Assembly: GCF_016860525.1 (NCBI RefSeq)
Contig: NZ_BNEA01000017.1
Location: 1-14,628 of the forward strand
Direction of reading: 5' to 3'
DNA: 14,628 bases
From: Streptomyces rubradiris
Lineage (GTDB): Bacteria; Actinomycetota; Actinomycetes; Streptomycetales; Streptomycetaceae
Shown one piece after another: positions 1 to 9,151 of this stretch. A program made the translations under genes and the position numbers. Each line of letters begins with the position of its first letter. Position 1 is the first letter of the stretch. The notes beneath the pieces are model-generated. The model ran no database searches. It had not been told where the DNA came from and saw nothing but the letters and a program-made list of their open reading frames with translations.

Positions 1-829
1 GGCGGCGATCGACAAAGGCGAGTGCGATTTCGTCCACGACGTGTCCGCGAACGTCCCGCTGGGTGCGATCTGTGGCCTGATGGACGTGCCCGAGGCGGAT
101 CGCCGCTATCTGCTCGGGCTCACCTCGCACGCGTGGAGTTCCGACTACGCGGACGCCCCGCCGCAGGAGAGCTGGCAGGCCAAGAGCGAGATCCTGCTCT
201 ACTTCGCCGACCTGGCGCACACCCGGCGCGGCAGTGACGCCGACGACGTGGTCAGCCTGCTGGCCAACTGCCGCATCGGGGGCGGGCCGTTGAGCGACGC
301 CGACCTGATGTCCAACTGCTACGGGCTGATGATCGGCGGCGACGAGACCGGACGGCATGCCATCTCCGGCGGTCTGCAGGCACTGATCGAGTGGCCGGAC
401 CAGTGGCGGGCGCTCAAGGAGGGCACCGTCGGCCTCGACACCGCCGCCAACGAGGTGCTGCGCTGGACCGTGCCGTCCCTGCACGGCGGACGCACGGCGT
501 CCGGGGACACCACGGTGAACGGCCAGCCGGTCAAGAAGGGCGACATCGTCAGCGTCTGGATCTCCTCGGCCAACCGGGACCCCGAGGTCTTCGCCGACCC
601 GGACCGCTTCCTCCTCGACCGCAGGCCGAACAAGCACCTGACCTTCGCCTTCGGCTCGCACCTCTGCCTGGGGCACACGCTGGCACGCATCGAAGTGGAG
701 GAAATCCTCGACTCGTTGCGCACGCTCGTGTCGTGCGCGGAACAGACCGGGCCGGAGCGGTGGATCTACTCCAGCATCCTGCACGGCATGAGCTCCCTGC
801 CGGTCACGCTGACGCCCGAGCCGGCGTGA
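1..829 (+). CDS. Cytochrome P450 (partial, 5' end outside window)
   Basis: C-terminal two-thirds of a bacterial class I P450; the frame is open from base 2 and about 275 residues are visible, so roughly 120-130 N-terminal residues are missing. Diagnostic motifs in order: the I-helix oxygen-activation segment IGGDETGRH (about nt 332-358), the K-helix ExxR as NEVLRW, and the heme loop FAFGSHLCLGH with the axial Cys codon at 665-667. All catalytic hallmarks are intact, so it should be an active monooxygenase needing external ferredoxin and reductase; no redox partner gene is visible. The TGA stop overlaps the GTG start of the following SDR gene, so the two are translationally coupled. The substrate cannot be read from sequence. 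By context it oxidises either the polyketide product or a carrier-bound or shikimate-type building block, and the downstream SDR could act on the same position (inference). Confidence 0.95.
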   Translation, partial: AAIDKGECDFVHDVSANVPLGAICGLMDVPEADRRYLLGLTSHAWSSDYADAPPQESWQAKSEILLYFADLAHTRRGSDADDVVSLLANCRIGGGPLSDADLMSNCYGLMIGGDETGRHAISGGLQALIEWPDQWRALKEGTVGLDTAANEVLRWTVPSLHGGRTASGDTTVNGQPVKKGDIVSVWISSANRDPEVFADPDRFLLDRRPNKHLTFAFGSHLCLGHTLARIEVEEILDSLRTLVSCAEQTGPERWIYSSILHGMSSLPVTLTPEPA

Positions 830-1575
830 ACCGCGTCGCCATCGTCACCGGATCGGCCCGGGGCATCGGTGCCGCGGTGGCCGGCAGGCTGGTCGGGGAC
901 GGCATCGACGTCGCCGTCCTCGACGTGGACGTGACGGCCGCGCAGAGCACGGCCGCCGGCCTGGTCCGGGCGGGCGGCCGCGCCGGGGCCATCGGGGTCG
1001 ACGTGAGCGACGCCGACGCGGTCAGCACGGCGGTCGACGAAGTCGTCGACCGGTTCGGGCCGCCCTGCATCCTGGTCAACAACGCCGGCATCACCCGGGA
1101 CAACATGGTCTTCTCCCTCTCACCGGCCGACTGGGACCTGGTCATCAACGTGAACCTGCGCGGCACATTCCTGATGACGCACGCGGTCGCCGAGCACATG
1201 GCCAAGCTCGGCTGGGGCCGCGTGGTGAACCTGTCGAGCATCGCTGCGGTCGGCAACCCCGGCCAGGCCAACTATTCGGCGGCGAAAGCCGGAATCGAGG
1301 GCCTGACCAAGACGCTGGCCCTGGAACTCGGTCCGCTGAACGTCACAGTCAACGCCGTGGCGCCCGGCTACGTGGCCACCGAGATGACCGCGGCCCTGGC
1401 GGCGCAGGCCGGCCGGACGGCCGAGGAACACCAGGCGCAGGCCGCGGCGACGATCCCGCTGCGCCGGGTCGGCCGGCCGGAGGACATCGCCGACGTCGTG
1501 GCCTTCCTGGCCAGCGACCATGCCTCGTTCGTGTCCGGCCAGATCATCCATGTCGCCGGCGGACCGGTCTGCTGA
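826..1575 (+). CDS. Short-chain dehydrogenase/reductase, FabG-like
   Basis: A 249-residue classical SDR, the usual length for 3-oxoacyl-ACP reductase-like enzymes. It has the cofactor motif TGSARGIG (residues 8-15), NNAG (85-88), and the catalytic Asn110, Ser137, Tyr150 and Lys154 (YSAAK). Asp33 at the end of the second beta strand would contact the adenosine ribose, suggesting NAD(H) rather than NADP(H) (inference). The GTG start at 826 overlaps the P450 stop (GTGA), and the homology to SDRs begins exactly there; the longer open frame upstream is a shadow of the P450. It is a stand-alone reductase or dehydrogenase rather than a PKS domain. Candidate jobs are reducing or oxidising a carbon touched by the P450, or modifying the ring made by the shikimate-type enzymes downstream. 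The family is certain and the substrate unknown. Confidence 0.93.
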   Translation: MNRVAIVTGSARGIGAAVAGRLVGDGIDVAVLDVDVTAAQSTAAGLVRAGGRAGAIGVDVSDADAVSTAVDEVVDRFGPPCILVNNAGITRDNMVFSLSPADWDLVINVNLRGTFLMTHAVAEHMAKLGWGRVVNLSSIAAVGNPGQANYSAAKAGIEGLTKTLALELGPLNVTVNAVAPGYVATEMTAALAAQAGRTAEEHQAQAAATIPLRRVGRPEDIADVVAFLASDHASFVSGQIIHVAGGPVC

Positions 1576-1601
1576 CCGGCTCCTCCGCCCGACCGCGCAC
1601 C

Positions 1602-1645
1602 CCGAACACCGAACACCGATACGCCGATACGCCGAAGGCCGAAGG
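1602..1645 (+). repeat. Three consecutive perfect tandem doublets upstream of the dehydratase gene
   Basis: In the 82-nt gap between the SDR stop and the next start, the sequence consists end to end of CCGAACA x2 (1602-1615), CCGATACG x2 (1616-1631) and CCGAAGG x2 (1632-1645). All copies are exact and every unit begins CCGA. The last unit runs into the Shine-Dalgarno GAAGGAG (1641-1647). The function is unknown; it could be replication slippage or a small leader or binding array. Confidence 0.9.
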
Positions 1646-1657
1646 AGACTGCCCCCT

Positions 1658-2113
1658 GTGACCACCGTGCTCCTGCTCAACGGGCCCAACCTCGGAATAC
1701 TCGGAGACCGCGAACCGGAGATCTACGGCTACGACACCGTCGACGACATCGCGAAATCCGTCGCCGACGAGGTGGCCGAGGCCGGCTGGCAGGTCGTCGC
1801 GATCCAGGACGACCACGAAGGAGGCCTGGTCCAGGCGGTGCACGCGCACCGCAGGTCGACCATCGGCGCGATCGTCAACCCCGGCGCGCTCATGATGGCC
1901 GGGTGGAGCCTGCGCGACGCGCTCGCCGCCTATCCCGCGCCGTGGATCGAGGTGCACCTGAGCAACGTCTGGGCCCGTGAGCGCTTCCGCCACGAATCGG
2001 TCCTGGCCCCGCTGGCCAGCGGGGTCGTCGTGGGTCTCGGCGCGTTCGGCTACCGCCTGGCCGCCCGGGCGCTGCTGGAGCTGTGCGGCCCCGATCCCAC
2101 ACACCAAAGCTAG
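1658..2113 (+). CDS. Type II 3-dehydroquinate dehydratase homologue (AroQ/RifJ family)
   Basis: 151 residues, the normal length for the flavodoxin-fold, dodecameric type II DHQ dehydratases. The GTG start at 1658 is chosen because GAAGGAG lies 10 nt upstream and the family N-terminus starts there. Visible features: NGPNLGILGDREPEIYG with the catalytic Arg18 and Tyr23, HEG (53-55), Asn74 in NPGA, EVHLSN (98-103, with His100), the FRHxS segment (110-114) and the C-terminal GxGxxGYRLAARAL. The usual T-H-(T/Y)-S after NPxA is replaced by M-M-A-G (79-82), so the conserved active-site His becomes Met80. Gly56 replaces the usual Glu in HEGEL. The enzyme may act on a modified substrate (e.g. aminoDHQ, as RifJ does) or have drifted. 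It sits 13 nt before the thioesterase gene and belongs functionally with the DHQ synthase and DAHP synthase further on. Confidence 0.9.
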   Translation: MTTVLLLNGPNLGILGDREPEIYGYDTVDDIAKSVADEVAEAGWQVVAIQDDHEGGLVQAVHAHRRSTIGAIVNPGALMMAGWSLRDALAAYPAPWIEVHLSNVWARERFRHESVLAPLASGVVVGLGAFGYRLAARALLELCGPDPTHQS

Positions 2114-2126
2114 GGAGGCACCCGCG

Positions 2127-2909
2127 ATGCCGGAGTCATCGGCGCACCTGAGGGCCTGGCTGCGCCGCTTCAGCCCGGCCGGGGACGCGATGTCCCTCCT
2201 GGTCTGCCTGCCGCACGCGGGCGGATCGGCCAGTTTCTTCTTCCCGCTCGCGCGAGCGCTGGCCCCCGAGGTCGACGTACTGGCCGTGCAGTACCCGGGC
2301 CGGCAGGACCGCCATCACGAGCCGAGCATCGACAACCTCCCGGAACTGGCCGACCGGATCACCGACGCGGTGCGGCTCGTGGACGACCGGCCCCTCGCCC
2401 TGTTCGGACACAGCATGGGGGCGCTGCTGGCGTACGAGGTCGCCCTGCGGCTGGCCGCCGACGGGCTGCCCGCACCGTCCCGCCTGTTCGTCTCCGGGCG
2501 CCGGGCGCCGTCCCGGTACCGGGACGACCGGTTCCACCTGTCCTCGGACGGTGACGTCCTCGCCCACCTGCGCCGGCTCGGCGGTCCCGGTTCGACGGCA
2601 CTCGACGACCCGGAGATCCGGGCGATGGCCCTCCCCCTCATCCGCAACGACTACCGTGCGGTGGAGACCTACCGGCATGATCCGTCCGCCGTCCTGGACT
2701 GCCCGGTCACCGTACTCACCGGCGACCGCGACGCACTGGTGAGCCCGGAGGAGGCGCACGCCTGGGCCGGGCACACGACCGGGCCGACCGACGTCGTGAC
2801 ACTGCCCGGCGGTCATTTCTACCTGGCCGACCAAAACGAGCAGGTCGTGGCGCTCCTTCGTCGGCGGCTCGCGGCCGTCACCGCGCAGCAGACACCGCGT
2901 CTGCGGTGA
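2127..2909 (+). CDS. Type II (editing) thioesterase, RifR/GrsT-type
   Basis: 260-residue alpha/beta hydrolase of the discrete thioesterase family that clears misprimed or stalled acyl groups from PKS and NRPS carrier proteins. The family signature PHAGGSAS (29-36), the nucleophile elbow GHSMG (94-98, Ser96), the acid in TGDRDALV (Asp202 or Asp200) and the catalytic His230 in GGHFYL are all present. The ATG start at 2127 has AGGGAGG at 2112-2118; the longer open frame upstream overlaps the AroQ homologue and has no family similarity. It is the last gene of the P450-SDR-dehydratase operon. Its presence is the best evidence in the window that a modular PKS or NRPS lies just outside. RifR of the rifamycin cluster is a well-known member. 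Confidence 0.95.
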   Translation: MPESSAHLRAWLRRFSPAGDAMSLLVCLPHAGGSASFFFPLARALAPEVDVLAVQYPGRQDRHHEPSIDNLPELADRITDAVRLVDDRPLALFGHSMGALLAYEVALRLAADGLPAPSRLFVSGRRAPSRYRDDRFHLSSDGDVLAHLRRLGGPGSTALDDPEIRAMALPLIRNDYRAVETYRHDPSAVLDCPVTVLTGDRDALVSPEEAHAWAGHTTGPTDVVTLPGGHFYLADQNEQVVALLRRRLAAVTAQQTPRLR

Positions 2910-3132
2910 GGACGGTGAGGAGCGCTCGGTGCCGCGGATCCGCCCGCGGGCCCGCGCTTATCGAGCCCGGCGGCCTTCCTCCGTGCGTCATCTACGCGGC
3001 GGTGATGCGCCGTTGACGTCCCAGAGGGTCTGCGCGGCCGGGCGAAAGCCGCGTACCGTGGCTCTCCGTCAGGTTCTCAGTACTGTATGGCCGTTCGTTC
3101 GAACGTCGACCCGCCGATCCTCTGGAGGAGTC
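2910..3132 (+). promoter_or_regulatory. Intergenic region before the NmrA-like gene; possible promoter
   Basis: 223 nt without a supported gene. It starts with short GC palindromes (GCGGATCCGC, GCCCGCGGGC) that could form part of a terminator for the upstream operon. Its 3' part (about 3070-3110) is the least GC-rich stretch nearby and holds TACTGTATGG and the 10-bp palindrome CGTTCGAACG. I cannot pair a convincing -35 with a -10. A promoter here is inferred mainly from the gap size and the base-composition change. Confidence 0.3.
3124..3130 (+). promoter_or_regulatory. Ribosome binding site deciding a TTG start
   Basis: GGAGGAG directly precedes TTG at 3133. No ATG or GTG in the right frame lies between it and the first beta strand (SVLVTGAYG), so this site fixes the unusual TTG initiation of the NmrA-like gene. 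Confidence 0.75.
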
Positions 3133-3945
3133 TTGTCCGTTCTTGTCACTGGTGCGTACGGCGATGTCGGCAGCCATGTGGTGGCCGGGCTGTTGTCTGC
3201 CGGAGTCCCGGTCCGCGGGACCAGCCGGACGCCGCGCACCGGCGAGTCGCCGGATGGCGTCGAGATGGTCCGCCTCGACCTGGACGAGCCGGAGACCTGG
3301 CCGGCGGCGCTCGACGGCGTCAAGAAGGTCTTCCTGTACGCCCATGCGGACCGTGTCGCCGATTTCGCCGGTGCGGCGCGGGCTGCCGGGGTGGAGCACA
3401 TCGTGCTGCTGTCCTCGGCCGCCGTGGTCGATCCCGCCACCCGGCACAGCCGCAGCGCGGTGATGCACTCCGCGGTGGAGGAAGCGCTCCGGGAATCCGG
3501 GATCGCCTGGACGTTCCTGCGTCCCACCACCTTCGCCACGAAACAGCTTCACCTGGCGCCGGCGATCCGGTCCGGGGAAGTACTGCGGATTCCCTTCCTG
3601 CAAGCCCCCACCGCGTCGATCCACGAACGCGACATCGCCGACGCGGCGGTCTGCGCGCTGACCGGTGCCGGGCACGAGGGGAAGGGGTACTGGCTGACCG
3701 GGCCGCAGGCCCTGACGCAGCAGGAGCACATCGAGGTGATCGCAGCGGTGACCGGGCGGCCGATCGAGGTGGTCGACCTGGCTCCCGAGGACGCCGAGCC
3801 CAAGCTCCCGGAGTTCTTCATCCGGATCATGACCGAACTCATGAACAATCCGTGCGTCGTGACACCCGCCGTCGAGGAGATCACCGGAGTGCCGGCCCGC
3901 TCGTTCCGGCAGTGGGCCGAGGACCACATCAAGGACTTCAGCTGA
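3133..3945 (+). CDS. NmrA-like NAD(P)-binding protein (atypical SDR)
   Basis: 270-residue Rossmann-fold protein with the N-terminal nucleotide motif TGAYGDVG (residues 6-13) and the NmrA/azoreductase-like pattern: strand-loop VLLSSAAV, WTFLRPTTF, and the late SIHERDIADAAV segment. It lacks the classical YxxxK catalytic pair, so it belongs to the atypical SDR group (NmrA, quinone oxidoreductase 2-like). Members range from redox sensors to quinone or carbonyl reductases, and sequence alone does not choose. It starts at TTG with GGAGGAG immediately upstream; the upstream open frame to 2929 shows no family features. It is flanked by a 223-nt gap and a terminator-like hairpin, so it is probably transcribed alone. 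In context it could reduce a quinone or dienone intermediate of the aromatic unit (inference only). Confidence 0.85.
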   Translation: MSVLVTGAYGDVGSHVVAGLLSAGVPVRGTSRTPRTGESPDGVEMVRLDLDEPETWPAALDGVKKVFLYAHADRVADFAGAARAAGVEHIVLLSSAAVVDPATRHSRSAVMHSAVEEALRESGIAWTFLRPTTFATKQLHLAPAIRSGEVLRIPFLQAPTASIHERDIADAAVCALTGAGHEGKGYWLTGPQALTQQEHIEVIAAVTGRPIEVVDLAPEDAEPKLPEFFIRIMTELMNNPCVVTPAVEEITGVPARSFRQWAEDHIKDFS

Positions 3946-3955
3946 CCGCCCGGGG

Positions 3956-3982
3956 CCGCGGCCGGCTTCGCGGCCGGCGCGG
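3956..3982 (+). terminator. Terminator-like hairpin after the NmrA-like gene
   Basis: CCGC-g-GCCGGC, loop ttcgcg, GCCGGC-GCGG: ten pairs with one bulged G, beginning 11 nt after the stop codon. There is no T-run, which is common for streptomycete terminators. The structure is seen; the function is inferred. Confidence 0.5.
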
Positions 3983-4102
3983 TCATCATGCGATTTCGGC
4001 CGGGACTACTCACGTTGGTTATGGCTGTGCGCGGCGGCGCGGGCAAAACTGACCGGGCGCCTGGGTGGGGGGCAACCCGCGTACGCAGCCGAAGGGGACA
4101 GC

Positions 4103-6375
<2,273 letters not shown>

Positions 6376-6448
6376 CGAAGCGGTGCCGGGCTGCGGATCG
6401 TCGCACCCCGCCGTGCCGGTCCCGCCCGCCGGGGTGTACACCTTCTCG

Positions 6449-6492
6449 GCACCCGGCCGGGTGCGCGGACGGCCCTGTGCGCCGGCAGGGCC
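6449..6492. terminator. Candidate bidirectional terminator between convergent genes
   Basis: The 243-nt gap between the DAHP synthase stop and the convergent P450 stop holds a perfect 16-bp palindrome, GCACCCGGCCGGGTGC (6449-6464), and then a 7-bp stem GGCCCTG/CAGGGCC (6471-6477 with 6486-6492, 8-nt loop). GGTGTACACC at 6433-6442 is a further palindrome. The remainder of the gap shows no gene. Confidence 0.45.
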
Positions 6493-6618
6493 ATGTCATG
6501 CGGGCCTGCCGCCTGTGAGCTGTCCGGCATTTCGCCGGCGTACCGGGAAAAGAGGCCGGCGGCCCCGTTGCAAGAGCGCGCACGACATGACGGGGGCGAG
6601 CCCGCCCGCGGGGCCCGC

Positions 6619-7821
6619 TCAGTAGGGGCGGACCTCGATGGGCAGCTTGCTGACGCCGATCATCTGCCAGGGGTTGCGCAGGGTGACGGGGGCGTCGTCG
6701 CGCACGCGGATGTCACGGTAGCGCTCCAGCATGAGGCGTATCACGGTCCGTGTCTCCAGCCGTGCCAGTGGTGCGCCCAGGCAGTGGTGTATGCCCTTGC
6801 CGAACGACAGGTGCGGATTGGGCTTGCGGAGGATGTCGAACCGGTTCGGGTCGGCGAAGACGCGGTCGTCGCGGTTCGCGGCGGTCAGCCACACCAGGAC
6901 GACCGCGCCGGCCGGGATGTGCCGGCCGCCGAGTTCGGTGTCCTTCGTCGTCTGCCGGGCCGAACGCGGGAAGGGCGGACGGAAGCGCACCGACTCCTCG
7001 ATCGCGGCCGGGATCAGCGCCGGGTCGGCCCGCAGCTGGTCCCACCCGTGGGGGTTCTCGCCGAGCGCGAGAACCGTGTTGCCCAGGGTGGCGGTGGTGG
7101 TGTGGTGGCCGGCGACCAGCAGGTTGAGGAAACCGAGGGCCTCCTCCTCGTCCAGCCGCGCCCCGTCGGCCTCGACCGTCATGAGCCTTCCGGCCAGGTC
7201 GTCGCTGGGGTTTTCACGGCGGGCGCGGAGGATGTCCAGGAGGTACTGGTTCAGCTCGTGCAACAGCGGCGCGACGTTGTTCGCCGCGTTTTCCTTCTGG
7301 CCGTCCAGCGACTCCTCCGCGTCGTAGCTCTGCACCTCGACGAACCGGTCGGACAGGTTCCGGATGAAGGCGCGGTCGTCTTCGGGGATGCCGAGCAGTT
7401 CGGTCATGACCAGGAACGGCAGCGGGTGGCCCAGTTCTTTGATGAAGTCCCACCGGCCGCCGCGGGCGTCGGCGGCATCGAGCAGCTGCGTGGCCAGTTC
7501 GGCGATGCGCGGCTCGAGGTCGGCGATCATTTTCGGAGTGAACGCCTTGCTGACCAGGCCGCGCAGCCGGCGGTGTTCAGGGTCGTCGGCCCGGACGAAG
7601 TTGCCCTTGTTGGACAGCTCGAAGTCTTCTTGTTTCGGCGCCAGCGGGGCGACCTCGGAGGAGAACGTCACCGGGTCGGTCTGCACCTGCTGGGTGTCGT
7701 GGTAACCGAGCACGTGCCACGCCTTGATCTTCTCGTCGAAATGCACGCCTCCACGCGCCCGCAGCCCGTCGAGATAGGCGAGGAAGTTGGACAGTGTCCG
7801 TTCGGACTGGCTCACACTCAT
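6619..7821 (-). CDS. Cytochrome P450 (complete)
   Basis: 400-residue soluble P450 of actinomycete tailoring type. Seen: the I-helix AGHHTTT (237-243), ExxR at Glu276-Arg279 (EESVRF), the PERF-like segment DPNRF, and the heme loop FGKGIHHCLG with axial Cys347. The usual acidic residue before the I-helix Thr is His here (AGHHTT in place of AGxET). The ATG at 7821 has AAGGTG (7829-7834, minus strand) at normal spacing. It lies 133 nt downstream of the glycosyltransferase on the same strand, likely cotranscribed. P450-like helper proteins that activate some glycosyltransferases (EryCII/DesVIII) lack the heme Cys; this one keeps it, so it is read as a true oxidase. It probably hydroxylates or epoxidises the aglycone, or oxidises a sugar substituent. 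The substrate is not determinable. Confidence 0.95.
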   Translation of the reverse strand: MSVSQSERTLSNFLAYLDGLRARGGVHFDEKIKAWHVLGYHDTQQVQTDPVTFSSEVAPLAPKQEDFELSNKGNFVRADDPEHRRLRGLVSKAFTPKMIADLEPRIAELATQLLDAADARGGRWDFIKELGHPLPFLVMTELLGIPEDDRAFIRNLSDRFVEVQSYDAEESLDGQKENAANNVAPLLHELNQYLLDILRARRENPSDDLAGRLMTVEADGARLDEEEALGFLNLLVAGHHTTTATLGNTVLALGENPHGWDQLRADPALIPAAIEESVRFRPPFPRSARQTTKDTELGGRHIPAGAVVLVWLTAANRDDRVFADPNRFDILRKPNPHLSFGKGIHHCLGAPLARLETRTVIRLMLERYRDIRVRDDAPVTLRNPWQMIGVSKLPIEVRPY

Positions 7822-7954
7822 GAAGGGTCACCTTTGTCGTACGGCCCGGGAAGCGCGGTGTTCACTGGTCGAAGTCTGGCGACGGCTTGTGGCGGGGCGG
7901 TGGCAGCTCCGGCAAGGGCGGCAGGCCGCGGCGTGCCGGATTCCGTGGCCGTGA

Positions 7955-9151
7955 TCAGCAGAACTCGGGGAGCCGGGCCGCGATGTCCGCGGGGCTCGGC
8001 ATGGTGGCGATCTCCTCGGCGATGGCCTTGGCCGCCTGTCTGGCCCCGGGATCGGCCAGCAGCCCGCCGGCTGCCTCGGTGACGGCCGCGGCGGAGACGA
8101 CATCGCAGCGGCGCCGGTCCTCCCATCGTTGGACCCCCTCGGGCAGCAGCCGCCTGCCGGCACCGGCCGCCGCGACCGCGCCGGCGTTGAGGAACCCGTC
8201 GAATCCGATGGGCAGGAACAGTTGCGGTACCCCGGAACCGGCCGCGCCGAGGGTGGTTGCGGAACCGCCGTGGTGCACCGCGAGATCGGCCAGTGACAGC
8301 AGTTCCGCCTGCGGCACCCACTGCTTGAGGTGCACATGAGCGGGCAGGGCAGGGAAATCGGCCAGCGAAATGTTCGGCCCGGCCGCCACCACCACCTCGG
8401 CGTCCAGGGCGGACAGCCCGTCGACGGCGGCGCGCAGGGCGGCAGCGGTGCCGAGAACGGTGCCCAGCGTCAGGTAGACCAGCGGCCGTTTCCGTCCGGC
8501 CAGGACGATCTGCGGCAGCTCACCGGATTCGTTGAAGGGCACCGGGCGCAGCAACATCCGTTCCGGACGGTCCACAAACGACGTTTCCTGCAGCGGGTCC
8601 GGATAGATGTCCAGGTACCGGTCACCGAGGAGGTACTGCCCCTCGGGCAGTTCCACACCGTTCTCGGCAGCGACCGCGCGCAGCAGCTGCATGCCGCGCC
8701 GCTGCCACCGGTCTGCCGGGTCGATCGCCTCCGCCCGGGCGTTGGCGTGGCATACGGCGGGAATGCCCGCGCGGTGTGCCGCGAGCCCGGCTCCCGGGTT
8801 ACCGGCCTGGTACACCACCAGGTCGGGCCGCTGTGCCCGCAGCACGGGCAGCAGGTCGGCGGCGAACCGGCGGGGCAGTATCTCGTTTAACACCCGGACC
8901 GCGGGCTCGAGCCATTCCTCCGGCGGCACTTGCCCGTTCGTCCCGTCCGTCCCTGCTAAGGCGGCGGCGAAGGCATCCCGGATCGGCATCCCGGCCGGCA
9001 CGGTACAAAATCCGAGCCCTCGCAGCAGCGGGTGGAATCTCTCACCCGTGGCATACAGGACGTCATGGCCGGCCTGCCGGGCGGCTAGGGCCAGCGGCAG
9101 CAAAGGGTGGGTGTGGCCATAACCGGGATGGCTGGAGAAAAGGATCTTCAT
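7955..9151 (-). CDS. Glycosyltransferase, family 1 (GT-B), deoxysugar transfer
   Basis: 398 residues. The N-terminal GT-B half starts MKILFSSHPGYGHTHPLLPLA with a catalytic-type His13. The C-terminal nucleotide-sugar-binding half carries QWVPQAELL (277-285) and the [19 protein letters not shown] motif (293-311), followed by GFDGFLNA (316-323), where Asp-Gln is more usual than Asp-Gly. It would transfer the NDP-deoxyhexose made by the neighbouring sugar genes onto the polyketide. The ATG at 9151 is chosen because the family N-terminus begins there, but no clear Shine-Dalgarno precedes it. The only other in-frame ATG (9280) would add 43 residues unlike the family and lies in a repeat-rich regulatory region. 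Two rare TTA (Leu) codons, codon 65 (8957-8959) and codon 88 (8888-8890), make translation likely to depend on bldA tRNA. It is divergent from the SARP gene. Confidence 0.93.
   Translation of the reverse strand: MKILFSSHPGYGHTHPLLPLALAARQAGHDVLYATGERFHPLLRGLGFCTVPAGMPIRDAFAAALAGTDGTNGQVPPEEWLEPAVRVLNEILPRRFAADLLPVLRAQRPDLVVYQAGNPGAGLAAHRAGIPAVCHANARAEAIDPADRWQRRGMQLLRAVAAENGVELPEGQYLLGDRYLDIYPDPLQETSFVDRPERMLLRPVPFNESGELPQIVLAGRKRPLVYLTLGTVLGTAAALRAAVDGLSALDAEVVVAAGPNISLADFPALPAHVHLKQWVPQAELLSLADLAVHHGGSATTLGAAGSGVPQLFLPIGFDGFLNAGAVAAAGAGRRLLPEGVQRWEDRRRCDVVSAAAVTEAAGGLLADPGARQAAKAIAEEIATMPSPADIAARLPEFC

Noticed and set aside
3013..3041. TTGACG as a -35 promoter element before the NmrA-like gene
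   Set aside because: At 17-nt spacing the -10 position is GC-only; no acceptable partner hexamer is found.
6493..8082. 529-codon open frame on the plus strand
   Set aside because: It lies antisense to the complete P450 gene, has a Gln/Val/Asp-rich composition typical of a GC-skewed shadow frame, and shows no protein motifs.
6619..9151. P450 next to glycosyltransferase as a DesVIII/EryCII-type helper pair
   Set aside because: Helper P450-like proteins lack the heme-binding Cys; this P450 has FGKGIHHCLG with Cys347 and an ExxR motif, so it looks catalytic.
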